Shown here one piece after another: positions 1 through 8,867 of a stretch of DNA of 64,000 nucleotides. Within the stretch, counting starts at the first letter, position 1. Each line of letters starts with the position of its first letter. A model generated the notes under the pieces. It had not been told where the DNA came from. It ran no database searches and worked only from the letters and a program-made list of their open reading frames with translations. The DNA lies in assembly GCF_016599715.1 (NCBI RefSeq), contig NZ_CP067019.1, positions 3,198,873 through 3,262,872 of the forward strand, written 5' to 3'. The position numbers were made by a program, and so were the translations under genes. The stretch is from Acinetobacter sp. CS-2. GTDB taxonomy: Bacteria > Pseudomonadota > Gammaproteobacteria > Pseudomonadales > Moraxellaceae.

Positions 1-372
1 TTCCAGTTCAATGCCAATGGAATAGTCATTACATTCTTTTTTGCCCAGGTAAATGGAACGTCCGGCATGCCAGGCCCGATCATTAAAATTGACAAATTGC
101 AGCACTTCACCACTGCGTAAAATCAGCAGATGTGCAGAAACCTGCATGCCTTCAATGCTTTGAAAATAAGGATGCTCTGACCAGTCCAGCTGGTTCTGAA
201 AAAACTGTTCAATATATCCCCCACCAAATTGTGACGGCGGCAGACTGATGTTATGCACCACAACCAGTTGAATTTCGGTATGTTCGGGACGTTGATTATA
301 ATTAGGGGAAGGTACTTGCCTGGCACCGATTAACTGACCGTCGATGACCTGAAAAAAGGGGGCCTGTTGCAT
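1..372 (-). CDS. ampD: AmpD, 1,6-anhydro-MurNAc-L-alanine amidase (N-terminal part, cut by window edge)
   Basis: Reading the minus strand from an ATG at 372 gives 124 codons open to base 1. The protein starts MQQAPFFQVIDGQLIGARQ and carries the Amidase_2 signature VVVHNISLPP, with His40 the expected first zinc ligand, then SAHLLI, RAWHAG and CNDYSIGIELE, all typical of cytoplasmic AmpD. AmpD cleaves anhydromuropeptides brought in by AmpG and so recycles murein; its loss induces AmpC beta-lactamase in bacteria that have AmpR. An AGGA ribosome site lies about 8 bases before the ATG. It is divergent from nadC. The C-terminal third, with the remaining zinc ligand, is outside the window. Confidence 0.93.
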   Translation of the reverse strand, partial: MQQAPFFQVIDGQLIGARQVPSPNYNQRPEHTEIQLVVVHNISLPPSQFGGGYIEQFFQNQLDWSEHPYFQSIEGMQVSAHLLILRSGEVLQFVNFNDRAWHAGRSIYLGKKECNDYSIGIELE

Positions 373-547
373 AGTCCAATCCTGAGTCCTGTTCGCATAA
401 ACAGATGATTTTAGCGCAATCCTAAAACTTTAAACTTAAAATCTCAAATTCCGCAGCTAAAATCGCTGGAAAAAAACATTTCTTTTAAATGAACAGTGCT
501 AAAATAACGCGCAATTTTCATGGGTTAAAAAAGATACGGGAATCCTT

Positions 548-1393
548 ATGAGCATATCTCAATCCTTGCTTGAACAATCGATCCAAATCAACATTCAACA
601 AGCATTACAAGAAGATATTGGCGAAGGTGATATCACTGCATTATTAACCCCTGAAGATGAACAGGCGACAGCAACCATTATTAGCCGTGAAGACATGGTG
701 CTGGCCGGTCAGCCTTGGGTCAATGCACTGATTCCGGCTTATGATCCAAAGGTACAGGTCACCTGGCTAAAAAATGATGGCGACCGCGTACAAGCCAATG
801 AAGCCTTTTTAAAACTGGCCGGTTCTGCACGCAGCCTGCTGACAGTGGAACGCCCTGCCCTCAACTTTGTGCAAACACTTTCTGCAGTTGCGACCAAAAC
901 CGCTTTATATGTCAAAGAACTGCAAGGCTTAAATACCAAATTGTTAGATACCCGTAAAACCTTGCCGGGCTTACGTATTGCACAAAAATATGCCGTGGCG
1001 ATTGGTGGCGGTCAGAACCATCGTCTGGGTTTGTTTGATGCCTTTTTGATTAAAGAAAACCATATTATGGCAGCGGGCGGTATTGCACAGGCGATTAGCA
1101 AGGCACATAACATTGCACCGGGTAAACCTGTTGAAGTTGAAGTTGAAACCTGGGATGAACTAAACCAGGCTTTAGAAGCAAAAGCGGATATCGTGATGCT
1201 GGATAACTTCAGCCAGCAGCAAATGATTGATGCGGTGAAGCATGTTGCCGGTCGTTGCAAGCTGGAAGCATCGGGTAACATTACCATCGCAAACTTACGT
1301 GAAGTGGCAAGCTCAGGTGTGGACTATATTTCAATGGGTGTGTTAACCAAAGATGTGAAAGCAGTGGATTTATCCATGCGTTTTAATGCTTGA
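548..1393 (+). CDS. nadC: Nicotinate-nucleotide pyrophosphorylase (quinolinate phosphoribosyltransferase)
   Basis: A 281-residue protein, the usual NadC length. It converts quinolinate and PRPP to nicotinate mononucleotide in de novo NAD synthesis. The N-terminal domain has EDIGEGDIT; the barrel has the DTRKTLPGLR substrate-binding segment, HRLGLFDAFLIKENH, VEVEVE, MLDNF and EASGNI in the expected order. The start is the ATG at 548; a TAAAAT -10-like hexamer sits about 50 bases upstream. The gene is monocistronic between divergent ampD and convergent rph, with a shared terminator downstream. Confidence 0.97.
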   Translation: MSISQSLLEQSIQINIQQALQEDIGEGDITALLTPEDEQATATIISREDMVLAGQPWVNALIPAYDPKVQVTWLKNDGDRVQANEAFLKLAGSARSLLTVERPALNFVQTLSAVATKTALYVKELQGLNTKLLDTRKTLPGLRIAQKYAVAIGGGQNHRLGLFDAFLIKENHIMAAGGIAQAISKAHNIAPGKPVEVEVETWDELNQALEAKADIVMLDNFSQQQMIDAVKHVAGRCKLEASGNITIANLREVASSGVDYISMGVLTKDVKAVDLSMRFNA

Positions 1394-1429
1394 TCTCCCC
1401 CTACTCAACTCAATAAAAATTGAGTCAAT

Positions 1430-1457
1430 AAAAAACGCACCGATGGGTGCGTTTTTT
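1430..1457. terminator. Bidirectional terminator between nadC and rph
   Basis: CGCACC-GATG-GGTGCG hairpin flanked by A6 on the left and T6 on the right, so it can end transcription from both convergent genes. Confidence 0.9.
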
Positions 1458-1483
1458 ATTGCTGAGATTGTTAAATTAACAAC

Positions 1484-2200
1484 TTACCAGCCTAAAGCTT
1501 CTTGCTGTTTTTTAATGAGTTCTTGGATGCCTTTTTCTGCCAATTCAAGCATTTCGTTACATTGTGCACGGGTAAATGGCTTGTCTTCAGCAGTCCCCTG
1601 CAGCTCGATAAACTCGCCTGCTTGAGTCATCACTACGTTTAAATCAGTTTGGCAGTTTGAATCTTCTTCATAACACAAATCGAGCAAGGCTTTGTCTTGA
1701 TACATACCGACAGAAATCGCAGCCACCAGACCTTTCAACGGATCGTGTTTAATTTTCTTGGTTTCAAGCAATACATTCATGGCATCGACTAAAGCCACTG
1801 CTGCACCAGTAATGGATGCTGTACGTGTACCACCATCAGCCTGAATCACATCACAGTCGATGGTAATGGTATTTTCACCCAGTTTTTTCAAGTCCACCAT
1901 GGCACGCAGGCTACGACCAATCAGACGCTGGATTTCCTGAGTACGGCCACTTTGTTTACCACGCGCCGCTTCACGGTCACTACGGGTATGGGTAGAACGT
2001 GGCAACATGCCGTATTCTGCAGTCACCCAACCCTGTCCCTTACCTTTCAAGAAACGCGGGACTGAATTATCAATACTTGCAGTACAAAGAACTTTTGTAT
2101 GACCAAATTCAATCAACACTGAGCCTTCCGCATAACGTGTATAGTTACGGGTAATTTTTACGTCACGTAATTGATCTAATGTACGTTGGTCGATACGCAT
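1484..2200 (-). CDS. rph: Ribonuclease PH
   Basis: A 238-residue phosphorolytic 3'-5' exoribonuclease that trims tRNA 3' ends. The RNase PH fold motifs are complete: [20 protein letters not shown] at the N terminus, the Arg-rich phosphate-binding [20 protein letters not shown], and [19 protein letters not shown] near the active site. The length matches the family and no frameshift is seen, unlike the broken rph of E. coli K-12. The ATG at 2200 begins the conserved MRIDQRT. It is monocistronic. Confidence 0.97.
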   Translation of the reverse strand: MRIDQRTLDQLRDVKITRNYTRYAEGSVLIEFGHTKVLCTASIDNSVPRFLKGKGQGWVTAEYGMLPRSTHTRSDREAARGKQSGRTQEIQRLIGRSLRAMVDLKKLGENTITIDCDVIQADGGTRTASITGAAVALVDAMNVLLETKKIKHDPLKGLVAAISVGMYQDKALLDLCYEEDSNCQTDLNVVMTQAGEFIELQGTAEDKPFTRAQCNEMLELAEKGIQELIKKQQEALGW

Positions 2201-2374
2201 AATGAGTCCTTAATTTCGGCTAAAATTCATTGCGGCCTAGTATAACAGAAGCATGCTCTCAGGTTTTGCCAAGAGATTCTCTATTGGCAAAAACCATCAA
2301 GCCCGGACGCATCCATTTTAGCTTGCATGAAATTTCCTACCCACCATGCATATCCTTAAGCTTGTTAGTGAAGT

Positions 2375-3520
2375 TTAAAAGCTCAATAAGTCTTTTAATT
2401 TCTGTTTGGATTGTTCAAGAGTTGAAGTCCATGAATTTGGCAATGAACATTTAGCCACACGTACCCAGACGCTAGCAAACTGTTTCATGAAACTGGCTTC
2501 ATTATAGTGAATGCCATACTCTGCACATAAGGCACGGATTTTTGGTGCAGCTTCAGCATAACGGTTCGCTGGCATATCAGGGAATAAATGGTGTTCAATT
2601 TGATGACTCAAATTACCACTCAAAATATGCAGCCATTCTGTGCCGCTAAAATTACTCGATCCGCGAATTTGACGTAAATACCATTCGGCACGCGTTTCAG
2701 TGGCCGTATTGTCCGGTTCAAAGGTTTCAGCATCCTCAGTGAAATGTCCATTAAAAATCACTGCGGATGCCCAGAGGCTACGAATGACATTCGCCACTGC
2801 ATTTCCGGCAAAAACAGGCAGTGCATTCGGACCTGCGATCAGAGGAAAAAAGACATAATCTTTGGCAATCTGACGGGTGGCTTTCTTGCGGAATTTTTCA
2901 GAATCTTTCCACACCTGTTTCCAGGTTTTGGTTTTATAGGCAATCGCATCTTCCAGATGTAAATTCTGTACGCCCACATACCATTCAAAAAACACCATCA
3001 GCTGAATAGTTAAAGGAATATTGAATAAAAAGCGCGGTTCCCATTTTTGCGCTTCACTGACCCGAATCAGGCCATAACCGACATCATGATCTTTACCGAT
3101 AATATTGGTATAGGTGTGATGGATATAGTTATGCGTATGTTTCCAGTCATCGCCTGTCGCCATGGTGTCCCAGTCATAATTGGCGCCGTTTAACGTCGGA
3201 TCATTCAGCCAGTCAAACTGACCATGCATCACGTTATGGCCCAGCTCCATATTTTCCACGATTTTGGAGATACCCAATAAACCGGTTCCCAATAACCAGA
3301 CTGGTGGAATCCAGCCGCCAAACATCAACACGCTGCGTGAGGCAATTTCGCTATAACGGACAAAATCGCGGATTTTATAAATGTATTCGGCATCTTTTTC
3401 ACCAATGCTGTCCATAATTTCACGGCGAATGGCATCGACCTTTTCACCAAATTCAGCAATTTGTTCAGCAGTTAAATATTTTGATTTACTGTTTTCTTGA
3501 AACTTTACTGACATATTCAT
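2375..3520 (-). CDS. desB: Membrane fatty acid (acyl-CoA) desaturase, DesB-like
   Basis: A 381-residue integral membrane desaturase. The three di-iron histidine boxes are present: HNVMH (about 95-99), HTHNYIHH (128-135) and HQIEHH (306-311). Hydrophobic segments flank them. AGGAG lies 7 bases before the ATG at 3520. It sits 83 bases downstream of a ferredoxin reductase-like gene on the same strand, and a TetR gene is divergent. This is the Pseudomonas aeruginosa DesB/reductase/DesT arrangement, in which an acyl-CoA delta-9 desaturase acts on exogenous saturated fatty acids. The exact substrate here is inferred from that context. Confidence 0.9.
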   Translation of the reverse strand: MNMSVKFQENSKSKYLTAEQIAEFGEKVDAIRREIMDSIGEKDAEYIYKIRDFVRYSEIASRSVLMFGGWIPPVWLLGTGLLGISKIVENMELGHNVMHGQFDWLNDPTLNGANYDWDTMATGDDWKHTHNYIHHTYTNIIGKDHDVGYGLIRVSEAQKWEPRFLFNIPLTIQLMVFFEWYVGVQNLHLEDAIAYKTKTWKQVWKDSEKFRKKATRQIAKDYVFFPLIAGPNALPVFAGNAVANVIRSLWASAVIFNGHFTEDAETFEPDNTATETRAEWYLRQIRGSSNFSGTEWLHILSGNLSHQIEHHLFPDMPANRYAEAAPKIRALCAEYGIHYNEASFMKQFASVWVRVAKCSLPNSWTSTLEQSKQKLKDLLSF

Positions 3521-3603
3521 TGTTTTTCTCCTGAGTGATCATCCAGCATGGCTTGTTTTAAAACAGGATCAATCACTGAAAGTTTTTGAATTTTTTTTAA
3601 TGC

Positions 3604-4626
3604 TTACAGGTTAATAGTGACCGGACTCACGGCCTGGCTAATACACAATTTAATCTGGGTATTGCTATCGTGGTCGATTTCACCAGTGAGCAGGTTTTTG
3701 GTTGAACCACTGACTTTGGTACAGGTACAGGTATTGCAGATGCCCATACGGCAGCCATGTGCGGGTCTTAAGCCCGCCTGTTCAGCACTTTCCAGCAAAT
3801 TGGTTTTGGCTTCAAACTCTTGTTGAGCGCGTAAGAAAATTACCGGTTGTACTACTGCATTTTCATCTACAACGACCTGAAAATATTCCTGTTTCAATTG
3901 ATCAACGATGCCGAATTGTTGATAAATTTGGTTCAGGCTTTGCATCATGCCCTTGGCACCACAGGCATAACTTTGACGTTGCTGGAAATCCGGCACGGTA
4001 CTTTCAAGTAGTTCCGCGGTTAAATGTTGCTTCTGTGCCAGAGTATTAAAATGATGATATTGAAACTGGGGATGCTGCTCGGCCAATCGCTGCAATTCGG
4101 CATCGAAGGCCTCATCACGGCTAAAATAAATCAGGTCAATCTGACTGACTTTTTGACGGATGGCCTGTTGCAATAAAGAATAAATCGCAGTGATACCACT
4201 GCCTGAAGCTAACAACAGAATAGGTTGTTGAGATGAACTTAATGTGAAATCACCCTGCACCTGAGAGCTTTCTACTACGCCACCTACGGGCAAATGGGTT
4301 AAAGCATTAGATACTTTGCCCTGACGTTTTACGGCAATCACCACGTTGCCGTTGGCAGTGATTTTGACAATCGAATAACTGCGTTGCTCACGCACACCTG
4401 CAATCACTACAGTCACTAAAATACTTTGTCCGGCATGAAAAGCATCAGCACGAAAATTATGATTCGGCTGCAACTCAATCTGATAAAAGTCTGAACTCAG
4501 CATCTGTACATCGACAATACTGGCTTTGACTTTTTTCCATGCCCAAACTGGATTGATTTTTTCAGCAATAAAATCGACGAAATCTTCTCGAATCCATTGC
4601 GGCTGATATTGCATGACATGACTCAT
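3604..4626 (-). CDS. Ferredoxin reductase-type oxidoreductase, electron donor to the desaturase
   Basis: A 340-residue protein with an FAD-binding domain (REQRSYSIVKI, the RxYS motif), an NAD-binding domain (LLASGSGITAIYSLL) and a C-terminal plant-type 2Fe-2S domain with the cysteine pattern CRMGICNTCTC followed by a distal cysteine (IKLCISQ). It would pass electrons from NAD(P)H to the adjacent desaturase, as the PA4889-type partner does for DesB. It is first in the two-gene minus-strand operon, directly downstream of three palindromic operators. Start ATG at 4626. Confidence 0.88.
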   Translation of the reverse strand: MSHVMQYQPQWIREDFVDFIAEKINPVWAWKKVKASIVDVQMLSSDFYQIELQPNHNFRADAFHAGQSILVTVVIAGVREQRSYSIVKITANGNVVIAVKRQGKVSNALTHLPVGGVVESSQVQGDFTLSSSQQPILLLASGSGITAIYSLLQQAIRQKVSQIDLIYFSRDEAFDAELQRLAEQHPQFQYHHFNTLAQKQHLTAELLESTVPDFQQRQSYACGAKGMMQSLNQIYQQFGIVDQLKQEYFQVVVDENAVVQPVIFLRAQQEFEAKTNLLESAEQAGLRPAHGCRMGICNTCTCTKVSGSTKNLLTGEIDHDSNTQIKLCISQAVSPVTINL

Positions 4627-4661
4627 ATGACGTTCCTCTTTTATTGCTGGCTATTTATTTG

Positions 4662-4679
4662 AGTGAACAGGTGTTCTTA
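4662..4679. promoter_or_regulatory. DesT-type operator, box 1
   Basis: AGTGAACAGGTGTTCTTA contains the inverted arms GAACA/TGTTC. It lies in the divergent intergenic region, nearest the reductase-desaturase operon, and shares AGTGAACA-NN-TGT-N-C with box 2. Confidence 0.6.
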
Positions 4680-4702
4680 TAGTGAACACATGTACACTAT
4701 AA
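4677..4702. promoter_or_regulatory. DesT-type operator, box 2 (strongest palindrome)
   Basis: Perfect 8-bp arms TTATAGTG and CACTATAA enclose a 10-bp centre; 22 of 26 positions are symmetric. The core is AGTGAACACATGTACACT (4681-4698). It resembles the AGTGAAC/GTTCACT operators known for DesT-like TetR proteins. Confidence 0.7.
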
Positions 4703-4716
4703 TCATTTTTTAATTC

Positions 4717-4734
4717 AGTCAACATCCGTTCACT
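4717..4734. promoter_or_regulatory. DesT-type operator, box 3
   Basis: AGTCAACATCCGTTCACT is a third copy of the same half-sites. The flanking TCAGT/ACTGA arms (4715-4736) extend the symmetry. It is closest to the TetR gene, which suggests autoregulation. Confidence 0.55.
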
Positions 4735-4799
4735 GACATTCGTCGTTTAATTTGTTTTTTTTTGATAGACTTCATTCAGCATTTTTTTAGGGTAGTTGC

Positions 4800-5459
4800 A
4801 TGTCGATACGGGATGAGCGTAAACAGCAGAGCCGCCAGGCACTTTTGGATGCTGCGCTGGCGTTAAACACGTCTGGACGCTCTTTCAGCAGCATCAGTTT
4901 GCGTGAAATTGCACGCCATGTCGGTTTGGTACCGACGGCGTTCTACCGTCATTTTCAGGACATGAATGAGCTGGGACTGGAACTAGTCGATCAGGTGGCC
5001 CTGCATTTAAAAGGTATTTTTCATCAGCTGGGACAAGCCTATATCTATCAGCCAGATACCGAAACCCAAATCAGCCTAGACCTGTTTTTTCAGGCAGTTG
5101 AACATCATCCTGAACCGTGGGTATTTATGATTGCCGAACGCTGGGGGGGATCGGAAGTGATTCGCCAGGCCATTGCCCGGGAAATTAATTTTTTAATTGA
5201 AGACCTGGCTAATGATTTGGGGCAAATTGAGGCCATGCAGCACATTGGTAATACCCAAGACCTACAAGTATTTTCTAATATTTTAATTAACTTGTCTTTT
5301 ACCTGGGCGATGACCTGGATGGATATCAACCGTCACTATCAGGCTGAAGAGCGTCTAGAACAACAAAAACAGTTTAAGCTGCAAACCATGACTCAAGTGC
5401 ATTTAATTTTCCGTGGCATCTCCAACTGGGACCCTTCCAAAGATTCGGTCTCTTCATAA
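4800..5459 (+). CDS. desT: TetR-family regulator, DesT-like
   Basis: A 219-residue TetR protein. The N-terminal helix-turn-helix is ISLREIARHVGLVPTAFYRHF (about residues 32-53); the C-terminal ligand domain is variable, as usual for the family. It is divergent from the desaturase operon and separated by three operator-like palindromes, which is the P. aeruginosa DesT arrangement. DesT senses the ratio of saturated to unsaturated acyl-CoA and represses desaturase genes. AGGG lies about 8 bases before the ATG. Assignment rests on context as much as sequence. Confidence 0.8.
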   Translation: MSIRDERKQQSRQALLDAALALNTSGRSFSSISLREIARHVGLVPTAFYRHFQDMNELGLELVDQVALHLKGIFHQLGQAYIYQPDTETQISLDLFFQAVEHHPEPWVFMIAERWGGSEVIRQAIAREINFLIEDLANDLGQIEAMQHIGNTQDLQVFSNILINLSFTWAMTWMDINRHYQAEERLEQQKQFKLQTMTQVHLIFRGISNWDPSKDSVSS

Positions 5460-5478
5460 TTGAATAACGACCAGATGT

Positions 5479-5508
5479 AAAAAAACCGCCATGATGGCGG
5501 TTTTTTTA
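5479..5508. terminator. Bidirectional terminator between desT and dsbA
   Basis: AACCGCC-ATGAT-GGCGGTT hairpin with A-run on the left and T7 on the right; serves both converging genes. Confidence 0.9.
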
Positions 5509-5519
5509 GAACCTATTAC

Positions 5520-6137
5520 TTATTTGGCTTTACGCTCTTTTTCTACCAGATAGCTGATCACTTGAGTGACTTTGCCATCTTCACCTTGCACCACATATTT
5601 ACCATTGACCACAACCGCAGGCACACCACTGAGTTGATATTGCTGTGCCAACTGTTTGGCTTGTGCTATTTTTGAAGTAATAACAAATGAATTAAACATG
5701 CTGTTGAATTTGGCTTCAGGCACGCCATATTTTACAAAGAACTTGGCTTGGGATTTTTGATCAAAAATCTGCTGGCCACCTGCATGAATGGCATGGAATA
5801 AAGGCAAGTGAGTTTTCTTACGAACGCCTAATGCTTCAGACACATAATAGCCACGCGCGCCCTGCTCCCAGACAGGATTCATTGCAGCCGGAGTACGCAC
5901 GAAACGCACATCTTTAGGTAATTTTTTCAGCCAGGTCTGCATATGCGGCTCTAAGCGATAGCAATGCGGGCAGCCATACCAGAAGAATTCACGCACTTCA
6001 ATTTTTCCAGGAACTTCAACCTTAACCGGATTGGCCACCACGGTGTAATCTTTACCTGCAACAAAATTGGCTGCCATTGCAGTACCGGATAAGGCAAAAA
6101 TAGCCGTTGCTACACTACCTAAAAGAAATTTTTTCAT
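5520..6137 (-). CDS. dsbA: Periplasmic thiol:disulfide oxidoreductase DsbA
   Basis: A 205-residue protein with a Sec signal peptide (MKKFLLGSVATAIFALSGTAMA, cleavage after about residue 22). The thioredoxin-fold active site is CPHC (Cys56, Cys59), and the cis-proline loop is SGVPAVVVNG. It introduces disulfides into secreted proteins and is reoxidised by DsbB, which is not in this window. It is monocistronic; AAGG lies just before the ATG. Confidence 0.95.
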   Translation of the reverse strand: MKKFLLGSVATAIFALSGTAMAANFVAGKDYTVVANPVKVEVPGKIEVREFFWYGCPHCYRLEPHMQTWLKKLPKDVRFVRTPAAMNPVWEQGARGYYVSEALGVRKKTHLPLFHAIHAGGQQIFDQKSQAKFFVKYGVPEAKFNSMFNSFVITSKIAQAKQLAQQYQLSGVPAVVVNGKYVVQGEDGKVTQVISYLVEKERKAK

Positions 6138-6317
6138 TGACCTTATTGTCCTCTAAATCATTATGTCTAATTTATGCGATCACTATAAATCAATTATGCC
6201 GAATTCGTTTTCATTCTGTGAACTTTTTTACGGCATTTATCGCTTTTTTTAGAATTAACGCTACACTAAGCTTCTGTAACTTTTTTAAATTATAATGACT
6301 TGATTGAGGTGATACCG

Positions 6318-7031
6318 ATGTCGCAATTGAATGTTGATCCACAAGAAATTGCCAAATTTGAAGCATTCGCTGCCATATGGTGGGATCAGCATTCTGAGTT
6401 CCGCCCCTTGCATATGATCAATCCACTGCGTTTAAACTGGATTGATGAGCATGCTGGCGGTCTCAGCGGTAAAAAAGTGCTCGATGTCGGTTGTGGTGGC
6501 GGTATTCTGTCGGAAAGCATGGCACGTCGTGGAGCTAATGTTTTGGGTATCGACATGGGTGAAGCGCCTTTAAATGTAGCCCGCATTCATGCCGAACAGG
6601 AAGGCGTGCAGAATATTGAATATCGCCAGGTTCCAGTAGAACAGTTGGCTCAGGAACAGGCTGGACAATATGATGTGGTGACCTGTATGGAAATGCTGGA
6701 GCATGTTCCAAATCCGGCATCAATTATTCAGGCCTGCCAAACCCTGGTCAAACCGGGCGGCCATGTGTTCTTCTCGACCATTAACCGCAATCCAAAGTCT
6801 TATCTGTTTGCCATTATTGGCGCGGAATACGTTCTGCGTATGCTCGCTAAAGGGACCCATGATTACAGCAAATTTATCAAGCCTTCCGAGCTGGCGCATG
6901 ATATCCGTGCAGCAAATCTGAAACTGAAAGACATGACCGGCCTGCATTACAACCCGCTAACAAAACGTTACTGGCTGGCACCAAATGTCGATGTGAACTA
7001 CATGGTTTATACGGTAAAAGAAGGTGCCTGA
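6318..7031 (+). CDS. ubiG: UbiG, ubiquinone biosynthesis O-methyltransferase
   Basis: A 237-residue SAM-dependent methyltransferase for both O-methylation steps of ubiquinone synthesis. It shows the family N terminus [18 protein letters not shown], then [22 protein letters not shown] motif [14 protein letters not shown], and [12 protein letters not shown] start at the ATG at 6318, preceded by GAGGTGA; an upstream TTG at 6300 would add six unconserved residues. Its TGA overlaps the next ATG by one base, so it is translationally coupled to mupP. Confidence 0.95.
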   Translation: MSQLNVDPQEIAKFEAFAAIWWDQHSEFRPLHMINPLRLNWIDEHAGGLSGKKVLDVGCGGGILSESMARRGANVLGIDMGEAPLNVARIHAEQEGVQNIEYRQVPVEQLAQEQAGQYDVVTCMEMLEHVPNPASIIQACQTLVKPGGHVFFSTINRNPKSYLFAIIGAEYVLRMLAKGTHDYSKFIKPSELAHDIRAANLKLKDMTGLHYNPLTKRYWLAPNVDVNYMVYTVKEGA

Positions 7032-7729
7032 TGAAAGCTGTACTGTTTGACCTGGATGGCACTCTGATTGACACAGCGGCTGACTTCATTCGCATTATTC
7101 AGGACATGTGCCGCGACAAACCCTGTGACATCGTAGCGGCGGATTTAATTCGTACCCAGGTCTCTGAGGGTGCCCGGGCAATGGTGAAACTGGTCTATCC
7201 GGAACTGGAAGTGGAAGATCCGGTATTCCTCGCCCATCGCCAGCGCTTTTTGGATTTGTATGGTGAAGATATTGCCGTGGATACCGACCTGTTCGACGGT
7301 ATGTATCCCTTGCTGCAACAACTGGAAAGTCAGGATATTCCCTGGGGCATTGTCACCAACAAGCCACGCTGGCTCAGTGAGTCCCTGCTTCAGGCACTCA
7401 ATCTGACCGAACGCTGTGCGGTTCTGGTTTGCCCGGAAGATGTCAGCAATACCAAACCCGATCCGGAACCGATGTATCTGGCGGCCAAGCAAATTCAGGT
7501 ACGACCTGAAGATTGTATTTATGTGGGTGACCATCCGCGTGACATTGATGCGGGCCGCAATGCCAATATGTACACCATTCTGGCAGGCTATGGCTATTTA
7601 CCATTGCAACACAAAGATAACTTAACAGCATGGCAGGCGGATTGTATAGTGAAGACAGTTGCAGAATTACATCAAGTGATTAATCAACTAGTCGGCGTAA
7701 AACAAGATCATCATTCACTCATTTCATAA
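7031..7729 (+). CDS. mupP: HAD phosphatase MupP (MurNAc-6-phosphate phosphatase), Gph-like
   Basis: A 232-residue HAD hydrolase with nucleophile motif DLDGTLIDTA, motif II/III IVTNKPRW, and C-terminal GDHPRDIDAGRNA. It would be annotated phosphoglycolate phosphatase by similarity, but the order ubiG-mupP-yciK is that of Pseudomonas, where this gene encodes MupP. MupP makes MurNAc from MurNAc-6-P in the AnmK-MupP-AmgK-MurU recycling shortcut. anmK is also in this window. The ATG overlaps the ubiG stop. Confidence 0.85.
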   Translation: MKAVLFDLDGTLIDTAADFIRIIQDMCRDKPCDIVAADLIRTQVSEGARAMVKLVYPELEVEDPVFLAHRQRFLDLYGEDIAVDTDLFDGMYPLLQQLESQDIPWGIVTNKPRWLSESLLQALNLTERCAVLVCPEDVSNTKPDPEPMYLAAKQIQVRPEDCIYVGDHPRDIDAGRNANMYTILAGYGYLPLQHKDNLTAWQADCIVKTVAELHQVINQLVGVKQDHHSLIS

Positions 7730-7760
7730 CGACATAACAATATAAACGAGGAGGTATGCA

Positions 7761-8507
7761 ATGAAATATTCAGAATATCAGCCTCGCCCCGATCTGTTAA
7801 AAGATCGCATTATCCTGATTACAGGTGCGGGCGATGGTATTGGCCGTGCGGCTGCAATAAGCTATGCCCTGCATGGTGCCACTGTAGTGCTGCATGGACG
7901 TACCCTAAACAAGCTTGAAGTCATCTATGATGAAATTGAAAGCCTGGGTGCGCCACAACCGGCTATTCTGCCTTTGCAGCTCTCCAGTGCCTCTCCTCGT
8001 GACTATGAGTTACTGGTCGATACTTTAACGCAACAGTTCGGTCGCCTGGACGGCATTTTGCACAATGCCGGGATTCTGGGAGAGCGTACCGAACTGGCGC
8101 ATTACCCGGTAGATGTCTGGGATGATGTGATGGCGGTGAATCTGCGTGCTCCCTTTATTTTGACCCAGGAACTGCTGCCCTTACTGGCAAAGTCCGAGCA
8201 TGCTTCGGTGGTATTTGCCAGTTCCGGTGTCGGACGTGAAGCGCGGGAACGTTGGGGAGCCTATTCGGTATCCAAAATTGCCATTGAAGCAGTGAACCAG
8301 ATTTTTGCCAAAGAAAATGTCTATCCGAATGTGCGTTTTAACTGCATCAATCCGGGTGCCACCCGTACCGCCATGCGTGCCAAGGCTTATCCTGAGGAAG
8401 ATCCAAAAACCCTGGCGACACCGGAAAGCATTATGCCGGCTTACCTGTATTTAATGGGGGACGACAGCCTGCATTTGAATGGTCAAAGCATTGATGCACA
8501 AGACTAA
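7761..8507 (+). CDS. yciK: YciK-family short-chain dehydrogenase
   Basis: A 248-residue Rossmann oxidoreductase. It has the cofactor motif TGAGDGIGRAAA (about 22-33), the structural HNAGILG, catalytic Ser in FASSGVG, and YSVSK for the YxxxK pair. This is the YciK group of short-chain dehydrogenases, whose substrate is not well defined. GAGGAGG lies close before the ATG. It is third in the ubiG-mupP-yciK operon, 31 bases after mupP, and is followed by a terminator. Confidence 0.88.
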   Translation: MKYSEYQPRPDLLKDRIILITGAGDGIGRAAAISYALHGATVVLHGRTLNKLEVIYDEIESLGAPQPAILPLQLSSASPRDYELLVDTLTQQFGRLDGILHNAGILGERTELAHYPVDVWDDVMAVNLRAPFILTQELLPLLAKSEHASVVFASSGVGREARERWGAYSVSKIAIEAVNQIFAKENVYPNVRFNCINPGATRTAMRAKAYPEEDPKTLATPESIMPAYLYLMGDDSLHLNGQSIDAQD

Positions 8508-8520
8508 TCTCTAAAAATAA

Positions 8521-8549
8521 AAAAGGGAGTTCTATATGCTCCCTTTTTT
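8521..8549 (+). terminator. Terminator of the ubiG-mupP-yciK operon
   Basis: AAAAGGGAG / CTCCCTTTTTT stem with an 8-9 base loop. Confidence 0.85.
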
Positions 8550-8711
8550 ATTACAGACTTAAATTTTTAAAAACTCAGAACTGTACTTTCGCTATTTAAG
8601 GCTTAAATCGTATTTTTAGATAATTTTCACAAAAATATTCGTTTTTATAAATTAAAAGAATGCCGCTATGCTGAACACCATTCAAAAACATTCAGTATGA
8701 GAAATTTCAAC

Positions 8712-8867
8712 ATGGCAGATCAAAAACGTAAAATTGAAACGATTCGTTGTATTGAAAAACTACAGCTTTCAAATTCTTTGATCATCGGTCTGGATGATGT
8801 CAAACAGGCATAAGCGATTGCTGAGGCTGTCAGCTCACTACAAGGCCTGGTGGAACAATGGAACTAA
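8712..8867 (+). pseudogene. Tiny ORF 1 interrupted by in-frame TAA
   Basis: The ATG at 8712 opens 33 codons (MADQKRKIETIRCIEKLQ...) ended by TAA at 8811-8813. The same frame then continues for 17 sensible codons (AIAEAVSSLQGLVEQWN) to TAA at 8865-8867. Read through, it would be a 51-residue helical soluble protein. A single C-to-T change (CAA to TAA) explains the break. Alternatively, the 33-residue form may be real. It overlaps the start of ORF 2. I do not recognise the family. Confidence 0.4.

Noticed and set aside
2262..2295. Inverted repeat GGTTTTGCCAA / TTGGCAAAAACC as a terminator for rph or desB
   Set aside because: There is no T-run on either strand after the stem and it lies upstream of rph, so it is only noted as a hairpin of unknown role.
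6107..6295. 62-residue open frame between dsbA and ubiG
   Set aside because: It begins inside the dsbA coding start on the other strand and has no ribosome site; likely just the divergent promoter region.
7145..7534. 129-residue minus-strand open frame within mupP
   Set aside because: Antisense shadow of a well supported HAD phosphatase; no promoter or ribosome site.
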